Positions 1 through 4,648 of a stretch of 5,654 bases of DNA are shown here, in pieces; position 1 is the stretch's first letter; each line of letters starts with the position of its first letter. A program made the translations under genes and the position numbers. The stretch comes from a bacterium. GTDB taxonomy: Bacteria > Zhuqueibacterota > Zhuqueibacteria > Thermofontimicrobiales > Thermofontimicrobiaceae. The notes beneath the pieces were generated by a model. The model ran no database searches, was not told the DNA's origin, and saw only the letters and a list, made by a program, of their open reading frames with translations. The DNA is taken from NCBI GenBank assembly GCA_025453735.1, contig JALOPY010000198.1, positions 1-5,654 of the forward strand, given 5' to 3'.

Positions 1-445
1 TTTTGAGCTGAATCAATTGCCGCCATCCATAAAAGCGCAATATTCAGACAAAGCAAAAAAGCTCGAGTTTTTGCAGCAATATATTCTGACAGAATTGTTG
101 TATGATTCGGCAAAGCGCCAGGGATTGGAGAACGACAAAGAGGTCGTGGAGGCAGCATTTCAGGCGAAACGAAGTCTCATGGTTCAAAAACTTCTGCAAG
201 ATCAACTTTCCAGCCGGGTCAATATTACGCTTTCTGATGTCGAGCTCTATTACCAGGCAAATAAAGACAAATATGCTGAAAAAGATGACAATGGCAACGT
301 CCTTCGCGAGAAGCCTTTCGATGAAGTTCAAAAGCAAGCGACGCAGGATTTATATATGAAGAAGCAGCAGGAAGCTTACGAAGAATTGGCACAAAAACTG
401 ATGCGTGCCGAGAATGTCCAGATTTATAATGATGTCTTAAAGTAA
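1..445 (+). CDS. SurA/PrsA-like N-domain protein, C-terminal part, apparently lacking the parvulin PPIase domain (5' truncated)
   Basis: The frame is open from base 2 to the TAA at 443-445, giving 147 visible residues; the true start lies upstream of the window. A TTG at 17 could be read as a start, but the residues before it (FELNQ) continue the helical domain, so I treat the gene as truncated. The visible part is helical and charged and resembles the SurA_N/PrsA chaperone fold. Visible residues 75-91 (ITLSDVELYYQANKDKY) match the segment that normally precedes a parvulin domain, and the stretch from about residue 106 (FDEVQKQATQDLYMKKQQEAYEELAQKL) resembles the helix that normally follows one. 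Only about 14 residues (bases 275-316) lie between them, too few for the roughly 90-residue isomerase. The likely role is periplasmic chaperone or holdase, possibly a lipoprotein, but the signal region is not visible. The next gene begins 11 nt downstream, so it is probably cotranscribed with the bat genes. Confidence 0.75.
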   Translation, partial: FELNQLPPSIKAQYSDKAKKLEFLQQYILTELLYDSAKRQGLENDKEVVEAAFQAKRSLMVQKLLQDQLSSRVNITLSDVELYYQANKDKYAEKDDNGNVLREKPFDEVQKQATQDLYMKKQQEAYEELAQKLMRAENVQIYNDVLK

Positions 446-456
446 GGTTAGTTTCG

Positions 457-1509
457 ATGATTGTCACAAGAAAATGGAGCATATTTCATTTAATTATCCT
501 GGTTGCTGTTTTTGCTTCCTGTCTTCTCTTTGCTTCGAATGGAAAAATTTCGCTCGAAGCTAAAGTCGATAAAAGCAAAATCACGATCGGTGATTTGATC
601 CAATATTCGATTGTCGTCACACGGGATGAAAACGTAACGATAGAAATGCCGGAATTGGGAGCGAACCTGGGCGCGTTTGAAATTCGGGAATATAATGACC
701 CGGAACCCGAACAGCGAAAAGGAGAAATCACCCAGCGCCGCGAATATATTATTTCAACTTATGATATTGGTGATTACGAAATTCCCCCGGTGATGGTGCG
801 CTACAGCATTGCTGGCGATTCTACCTGGAAGGAACTGGCGACAGAGACAATTAAAATCAATGTTGCAAGTGTCAAGCCGAGTGAGGCTGGCGACATTCGG
901 GACATTAAACCGCCGCTGGAAATCGAGCGGGATTGGAAGAAAATTATTCGGTTTGGTATTGCCGGGTTTATTATTCTCCTCATCGGAATCTTGATCTTAT
1001 ATTTTCTCAAACGTCGCAGGGAAGGAAAGTCTTTGATTCCGCGTCGGGAAAAACCGAAGCTTCCGCCCCATGAAATTGCATTGCATGATTTAAACCAGTT
1101 GCTTGATGAACAGTTGCTCGAAAAAGGAGCGATCAAGGAATTCTATGTCAGAATTTCTGAAATCATCCGTCGCTACGTTGATGGAAGATTTTTCATCGTC
1201 GCGATTGAAATGACCACGGCGCAGCTTATCGATGCAATGAACGAGGCAGAAGTCGAAAAAGAGCATGTCCAGCTTTTAGATGACTTCCTTTTTCAATGCG
1301 ACCTGGTGAAGTTTGCCAAATATTTTCCGACAGCGGAAGAGCACCAGGCAGTCATCGATCAGGCATTTCATTTTATTGATTCAACCAAAATTATTCTCGA
1401 GCCCGAAACCGGCGAAAATAGCCAGGCTGAAAAAATTGAACAACAAGCAATTCCCGAAACAATGGAATCGAGCTTAGCAACAACGCAAGCGGAGAAGGAG
1501 GTGGAATAA
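457..1509 (+). CDS. BatD-like periplasmic domain + single TM + DUF4381-like cytoplasmic domain protein
   Basis: This is a 350-residue membrane protein. Residues 1-27 look like a signal peptide or anchor (basic MIVTRK, then a hydrophobic run). Residues 30-137 form a predicted beta-sandwich that starts with a BatD-style motif (EAKVDKSKITIGD) and ends with GDYEIPPVMVRY and ETIKINV, parallel to the first domain of the batD product downstream. A strong membrane segment spans about 163-184, followed by KRRR, which places the C-terminus in the cytoplasm. Residues 202-310 (PPHEIALHDLNQLLDEQLLEKG, FYVRISEIIRRYVDGRF, CDLVKFAKY) resemble the DUF4381-type domain found in MoxR/VWA operons. The last 35 residues are polar and probably disordered. 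The ATG at 457 has a weak AAGG (444-447) that overlaps the previous stop. Its 3' end carries the batA ribosome binding site. It probably links the periplasmic Bat proteins to cytoplasmic partners such as a MoxR ATPase; that role is inferred from context. Confidence 0.8.
   Translation: MIVTRKWSIFHLIILVAVFASCLLFASNGKISLEAKVDKSKITIGDLIQYSIVVTRDENVTIEMPELGANLGAFEIREYNDPEPEQRKGEITQRREYIISTYDIGDYEIPPVMVRYSIAGDSTWKELATETIKINVASVKPSEAGDIRDIKPPLEIERDWKKIIRFGIAGFIILLIGILILYFLKRRREGKSLIPRREKPKLPPHEIALHDLNQLLDEQLLEKGAIKEFYVRISEIIRRYVDGRFFIVAIEMTTAQLIDAMNEAEVEKEHVQLLDDFLFQCDLVKFAKYFPTAEEHQAVIDQAFHFIDSTKIILEPETGENSQAEKIEQQAIPETMESSLATTQAEKEVE
1495..1503 (+). promoter_or_regulatory. Strong Shine-Dalgarno site for batA inside the preceding gene
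   Basis: AAGGAGGTG is a near-perfect complement of the 16S rRNA 3' end and lies 9 nt before the ATG at 1513. It sits within the last codons of the upstream gene, whose stop is only 3 nt before the batA start, so translation of the two genes is probably coupled. It is the strongest such site in the window and fixes the batA start. Confidence 0.85.
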
Positions 1510-1512
1510 ACA

Positions 1513-2508
1513 ATGCTCCGATTTGCCAATCCTGAGTTTTTACTATTGCTGGGAATCATACCTTTTTTGGTTCTCTGGTACATTCAAAATAACAAGAAGG
1601 CTGGCGGAACACTAAGGTTTTCCAATATTGGAGTGATCAAGAACATCAGTCGCACTCCATCCCGGCGCTATCGTCACATCTTATTTTTATTCCGAATGAT
1701 CGTCATTAGCCTGTTGATTCTTGGCTTTGCACGACCACAAGCTGGAACAAAGGAAGAAAAGATTATTACGGAAGGTATCGATATTATTCTCGCGATGGAC
1801 ATCTCAAGCAGTATGCTCGCCGAAGACCTGGCGCAACATCGCAATCGATTGGATGTGACCAAAGAAGTTGCAACCGAATTTATTAAGCAGCGTACCAATG
1901 ATCGAATTGGAATGGTCGTTTTTTCCGGCAAAAGTTTTACCCAATGCCCGCTCACCCTGGATTACGGCATTGTGCTCAATTTTCTGAAAGAAATTCAAAT
2001 CGGGATGATCGAGGATGGCACCGCAATTGGTATGGCGATTGCCAATTGTGTGAATCGACTGCGTACCAGCAAAGCAAAGAGCAAAGTTGTTATTCTCTTG
2101 ACTGATGGTAGAAATAATCGCGGCGAGCTGGATCCGCTCACTGCTGCGCAAATTGCAAAGACGATGAATGTCAGAATTTACACGATTGGCGCGGGCAAAC
2201 GCGGGGAAGCGATGTATCCCATTGACGATCCATTTCTTGGCAAGCGCTATGTTCCGATGAGAGTGGATATTGATGATGAAAGCTTAGCCAAAATTGCCAG
2301 CATAACAGGCGGAAGATATTTTCGTGCTACCGATAAAACCAGCCTGGAAAAAATCTACCAGGAAATCGGGGAGCTGGAAAAAACAAAAATCGAAGTGAAA
2401 GAGTTCACACGATATGAAGAACTCTTCATCAATTTCCTGGCGTTGGCGTTTGGCGTTTTAATGCTCGAAATAATTTTGGCAAACACGCGATTTCGAAGAA
2501 TTCCTTAG
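1513..2508 (+). CDS. batA: BatA, membrane-anchored VWA-domain protein
   Basis: This is a 331-residue protein of usual BatA length. Two N-terminal membrane segments (about 8-24 and 57-72) precede a von Willebrand A domain (about 88-270), and a third membrane segment (about 304-323) lies near the C-terminus. The divalent-metal MIDAS site looks complete: DISSS at 96-100, Thr170 in EDGTAIG and Asp198 in LLTDG. The family signature QCPLTLDYG (144-152) is also present and is shared exactly with the next gene. The VWA domain is expected to act as a metal-dependent protein-binding module at the inner membrane in the Bat complex. The start is set by the AAGGAGGTG site. It is followed after 29 nt by its paralogue batB, and the two probably arose by duplication. 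The assignment to A rather than B rests on gene order. Confidence 0.92.
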   Translation: MLRFANPEFLLLLGIIPFLVLWYIQNNKKAGGTLRFSNIGVIKNISRTPSRRYRHILFLFRMIVISLLILGFARPQAGTKEEKIITEGIDIILAMDISSSMLAEDLAQHRNRLDVTKEVATEFIKQRTNDRIGMVVFSGKSFTQCPLTLDYGIVLNFLKEIQIGMIEDGTAIGMAIANCVNRLRTSKAKSKVVILLTDGRNNRGELDPLTAAQIAKTMNVRIYTIGAGKRGEAMYPIDDPFLGKRYVPMRVDIDDESLAKIASITGGRYFRATDKTSLEKIYQEIGELEKTKIEVKEFTRYEELFINFLALAFGVLMLEIILANTRFRRIP

Positions 2509-2524
2509 AATATTTTTTACAATC

Positions 2525-2530
2525 AGGTGA
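2525..2530 (+). promoter_or_regulatory. Ribosome binding site of batB
   Basis: AGGTGA lies 7 nt before the ATG at 2538 in the 29-nt batA-batB gap. The same gap has a T6 run (2513-2518) but no hairpin before it, so I see no terminator here and the two genes are probably on one transcript. Confidence 0.65.
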
Positions 2531-2537
2531 AGTATTT

Positions 2538-3566
2538 ATGTTGAGATTTGATAATTTAATATATTTGCATTTGCTCTGGTTGATTCCCATTTTGATATTT
2601 TTTTATATTCTGGTATTTCGTTGGAAACGAAAATCATTGGAGAAATTTGGGAACCTGGAGCTGATTCAAAAATTAACATCATCGATCAGTCGCAAACGCC
2701 AGATTCTAAAAGTAGCGCTAATTCTTTTTGCACTATTTTTTATGATTTTTTCATTCGCTAAACCGCAAATCGGCACTAAGCTCGAAGAAGTCAAGCGTGA
2801 AGGAGTCGATATCCTGGTCGCAATGGATGTATCGCTTTCCATGAAAGCAGAAGATATCAAGCCCAATCGGCTGGAAAAAGCAAAACACATGGTCAATAAC
2901 ATCATCGATCTGTTAGAAGGTGATCGTGTGGGATTGATTGCATTTGCCGGGATTCCATTTGTCCAGTGTCCGCTCACGCTGGACTATGGCGCAGCGAAAA
3001 TGTTTCTGGATATTATGGATTCGGATCTCATTCCAACTCCGGGAACAGCGATTGGCGATGCCATCCTTTTGGCAGCAAAAACATTTGAACAGCGGGAACG
3101 AAAGCACAAAGTTTTAATGTTAATCACCGATGGCGAGGATCATGGGGGGGAGCCTTTGAAAGCCGCAGAAATTGCTGAGAAAGAAGGCGTGGTGATTTAC
3201 ACGGTAGGAATTGGCTCGGTGCAGGGTGTACCAATTCCATTGTATAACGATGCGGGACGAAATGTTGGCTTTAAAAAAGATCGTGAAGACCAGGTGGTCA
3301 CCAGCAAACTCGATGAGATCACGCTGGAAAAAATCGCATTACAGACTGGCGGAAAATATTATCGCGCCACTGGCGGCGAAAGCGAGCTAAAAAAAATCTA
3401 TGAAGAAATATCAAAAATGGAGAAGAAGGAGTTAGCCTCCTTAAAATTTTCTCAATACGAGGATCGGTTTCAGTACCTGCTGATTTTCAGCATCATCCTG
3501 TTGATTATCGAAGTCCTCATTCCCGAGCGAAAAAAAGTGAAAGAAGAATGGCGTGGGAGATTCTAA
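2538..3566 (+). CDS. batB: BatB, membrane-anchored VWA-domain protein
   Basis: This 342-residue paralogue of BatA has the same layout: membrane segments at about 10-27 and 57-74, a VWA domain at about 88-275 and a C-terminal membrane segment at about 312-328, followed by a basic tail. The MIDAS residues are intact: DVSLS at 97-101, Thr170 in TPGTAIGD and Asp198 in LITDG, close to the positions in BatA. FAKPQIGTKLEEVKREGVD and QCPLTLDYG align directly with BatA (FARPQAGTKEEKIITEGID, QCPLTLDYG). A G-rich acidic segment follows the Asp198 loop (EDHGGEP). In this family BatB normally pairs with the TPR protein BatC, and batC follows here after 1 nt, as expected. The coding sequence contains a run of seven G (3144-3150), but the frame is continuous through it. 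No start other than the ATG at 2538 is better supported. Confidence 0.92.
   Translation: MLRFDNLIYLHLLWLIPILIFFYILVFRWKRKSLEKFGNLELIQKLTSSISRKRQILKVALILFALFFMIFSFAKPQIGTKLEEVKREGVDILVAMDVSLSMKAEDIKPNRLEKAKHMVNNIIDLLEGDRVGLIAFAGIPFVQCPLTLDYGAAKMFLDIMDSDLIPTPGTAIGDAILLAAKTFEQRERKHKVLMLITDGEDHGGEPLKAAEIAEKEGVVIYTVGIGSVQGVPIPLYNDAGRNVGFKKDREDQVVTSKLDEITLEKIALQTGGKYYRATGGESELKKIYEEISKMEKKELASLKFSQYEDRFQYLLIFSIILLIIEVLIPERKKVKEEWRGRF
3555..3560 (+). promoter_or_regulatory. Ribosome binding site that decides the batC start
   Basis: GGGAGA at the end of batB sits 7 nt before the ATG at 3568. A GTG in the same frame at 3553 overlaps batB but would place this purine stretch inside the gene and leave only a poor site upstream. 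The ATG also gives a cleaner signal peptide, so 3568 is preferred. Confidence 0.65.
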
Positions 3567-3567
3567 T

Positions 3568-4305
3568 ATGTCCAATTTCACAGAAAAGATTTTTATATTT
3601 ATCATTGGGTTAATTTTGATCCCTGGAGTAGTTTTTGCCCAATCGAGCCGGCAAAAAGTGCTCGAAGGAAATAAATTTTTCCAGGAAGAAAAGTTCGATG
3701 AAGCCAATAACAAATATCGTGATGCGCTGATTGATAATCCGGAAAATCCCATTATCAATTTTAATATTGGAAATACGCTCTATAAAAAGAAAAAATTTGA
3801 AGACGCGTTGAAGGATTATGAAAAGAGTCTCTCGGTTGATGATATTATGAATCAATCCAAGAGTTACTATAATATGGGCAACTCGCTGTACCGGATGGGG
3901 AAGCTGCCAGAAAGCATTTTAGCCTACACCCAAGCGCTGAAGCTCAATCCAAACGATGAAGATGCGAAATATAATCTGGAATTTGTTCGGGCGAAGCTGA
4001 AGGAGCAAGCGCAGAATCAACCGCAAAACAATCAACAACAGCAGCAACAGCAACAACAGGATCAGCAGCAACAGGGAGAAAACCAGGAGCAAAAGAAAGA
4101 AGAACAGCAGCAAGATCAAAAACAAGAAGAGCAATCGGAACAGCAGGAACAAGAACAACAGCAAGCTGAACAGCAACTGCCCCAGGAAATGAGCAAAGAA
4201 GAGGCGGAACGAATTTTGAATGCCCTGAAAGAAGATGAAAAAGATTTGCAAAAAGAGAAGAAGCCAGCAAAATCGGGCAAGGTTCGAATCAGCAAAGATT
4301 GGTGA
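3568..4305 (+). CDS. batC: BatC, exported TPR protein with glutamine-rich tail
   Basis: The preferred start gives 245 residues. Residues 1-24 form a signal peptide with a likely cleavage after VFA. Three TPR-like units follow, at about 29-61, 62-95 and 98-131; the last is clearest (SYYNMGNSLYRMGKLPESILAYTQALKLNPND). Residues 147-206 are low complexity, with 34 Gln among 60, mixed with Glu and Lys. The C-terminus (EMSKEEAERILNALKEDEKDLQKEKK, ending KDW) matches the conserved short helix seen at the end of BatC proteins. BatC is thought to be a periplasmic scaffold partner of BatB and BatA through its TPRs. The gene begins 1 nt after the batB stop, so coupling is likely. A terminator-like hairpin starts at its stop codon. 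The Q-rich section is encoded by mixed CAA/CAG codons. Confidence 0.9.
   Translation: MSNFTEKIFIFIIGLILIPGVVFAQSSRQKVLEGNKFFQEEKFDEANNKYRDALIDNPENPIINFNIGNTLYKKKKFEDALKDYEKSLSVDDIMNQSKSYYNMGNSLYRMGKLPESILAYTQALKLNPNDEDAKYNLEFVRAKLKEQAQNQPQNNQQQQQQQQQDQQQQGENQEQKKEEQQQDQKQEEQSEQQEQEQQQAEQQLPQEMSKEEAERILNALKEDEKDLQKEKKPAKSGKVRISKDW
4006..4185 (+). repeat. CAA/CAG triplet-rich low-complexity tract in batC
   Basis: This 60-codon tract encodes 34 glutamines, the longest run being nine consecutive Gln codons at 4033-4059. CAA and CAG are interspersed, so the tract is not a pure triplet repeat, which suggests selection for composition as well as slippage. On the opposite strand it yields long Leu- or Ala/Val-rich open frames that are artefacts of the repeat. 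Confidence 0.85.
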
Positions 4306-4352
4306 TGTTTATAAAAACATCGCTTCGCAAATCGAAGATGTGCTTTTTCTTT
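4304..4352 (+). terminator. Probable intrinsic terminator or attenuating hairpin after batC
   Basis: Two alternative stems overlap. GATGTTT (4304-4310) pairs with AAACATC (4315-4321) over a 4-nt loop. ACAT plus CTTCG (4317-4320 and 4323-4327, with a CG bulge) pairs with CGAAG plus ATGT (4333-4341) over the loop CAAAT. The second stem is followed at once by a T-rich stretch (4344-4352, TTTTTCTTT), as in a Rho-independent terminator. The stem is modest in GC content and bulged, so termination may be partial, and it lies before a long gap, which fits the end of the first transcription unit. Confidence 0.5.
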
Positions 4353-4445
4353 AAGCATTAAAAAATGAATTAATTCCCCAACAATGAGAAGCGGAGCAAG
4401 CTGAGCTTAATCGGAGTTTTATACTCATTAAGGTTTAGAATTTCA

Positions 4446-4480
4446 TACTGATTCCATCGCTCCAAGCGATGGAATCAGTA
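4446..4480. repeat. Perfect 16-bp inverted repeat with 3-nt loop
   Basis: TACTGATTCCATCGCT (4446-4461) and AGCGATGGAATCAGTA (4465-4480) are exact reverse complements separated by CCA. As RNA or single-stranded DNA this would form a very stable hairpin. A T6 run begins 10 nt after the stem (4490-4495), too far for a standard intrinsic terminator. The perfect arms and short loop resemble dispersed palindromic intergenic elements (REP or MITE type), but only one copy is in this window. Confidence 0.85.
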
Positions 4481-4542
4481 CATCTATAATTTTTTATACT
4501 GAAAGATTAACCCTAAATGGGTATCGGAATCCCTTCAAAAAA

Positions 4543-4590
4543 TTCTCCGTGCATCTGTGTTTGCTCTGTTGCTCCTTGTAAGGTTTTTTT
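4543..4590. repeat. Degenerate TCTGTG-type tandem repeat followed by a T7 run
   Basis: TCTCCGTG (4544), ATCTGTG (4553) and CTCTGTTG (4564) recur at about 10-nt spacing, followed by CTCCTTGTAAGG and seven T (4584-4590). It resembles the short 'CTCTGTG' intergenic repeats I recall from several environmental bacterial genomes; this is from memory and not checked. It may be a decayed dispersed repeat, and its function is unknown. Confidence 0.4.
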
Positions 4591-4603
4591 AATATTTTAT
4601 ACA
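4576..4603 (+). promoter_or_regulatory. Weak sigma70-like promoter candidate upstream of batD
   Basis: TTGTAA (4576-4581) and TATACA (4598-4603) are separated by 16 nt, about 46 nt before the batD start. Both boxes match the consensus only partly, and AT-rich DNA gives such matches by chance. It is listed because a terminator-like structure and a long gap precede batD, which would then need its own promoter. Confidence 0.25.
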
Positions 4604-4637
4604 TAAACTTTGGAATTCCAAGACAAAGAAATAGATT

Positions 4638-4642
4638 TAAGG
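4638..4642 (+). promoter_or_regulatory. Ribosome binding site of batD
   Basis: TAAGG lies 6 nt before the ATG at 4649 and 9 nt before a second in-frame ATG at 4652. The two starts differ by one residue and cannot be told apart; 4649 is used here. Confidence 0.5.
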
Positions 4643-4648
4643 TTTGCA

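Larger units (their letters stand above)
4306..4648. other. 343-nt gene-free gap between batC and batD
   Basis: No credible coding frame exists on either strand; open frames here are short extensions of antisense shadows of batC. The region is AT-rich and holds, in order: the terminator-like hairpin, a small palindrome GAATTAATTC (4367-4376), three copies of a TTTYATACTSA-like word (around 4417, 4441 and 4492), a perfect inverted repeat (4446-4480), a degenerate TCTGTG-type repeat (4543-4590), a weak promoter candidate and the palindrome TTGGAATTCCAA (4610-4621). I see no tRNA or recognisable riboswitch. The mixture looks like an accretion of intergenic repeats separating batD from its usual operon partners. 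Confidence 0.7.

Noticed and set aside
514..525. Possible lipobox (FASC) in the BatD-like protein
   Set aside because: Phe at the -3 position is atypical and the hydrophobic run continues past the Cys, so an ordinary signal peptide or anchor is at least as likely.
3144..3150. G7 run in batB as a frameshift or phase-variation site
   Set aside because: The reading frame and VWA motifs continue intact on both sides and the run is short; nothing shows that it varies.
3553..3567. GTG at 3553 as the batC start
   Set aside because: It overlaps batB, lacks a good ribosome binding site and would consume the GGGAGA that serves the ATG at 3568.
3919..4270. Two long minus-strand frames, Leu-rich and Ala/Val-rich, opposite batC
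   Set aside because: They are antisense readings of the CAA/CAG-rich tract, have biased low-complexity composition, lack plausible starts and overlap a well-supported gene.
4446..4495. The perfect inverted repeat as a Rho-independent terminator
   Set aside because: The T-run starts 10 nt after the stem instead of directly behind it; the repeat is better described as a palindromic element.
4420..4500. TATACT words at 4420-4425 and 4495-4500 as -10 promoter boxes
   Set aside because: No credible -35 box lies at suitable spacing upstream of either; they are noted only as part of a repeated word.
4306..4648. CRISPR array, tRNA or riboswitch in the gap
   Set aside because: There are no regularly spaced long direct repeats, no cloverleaf and no recognisable aptamer.
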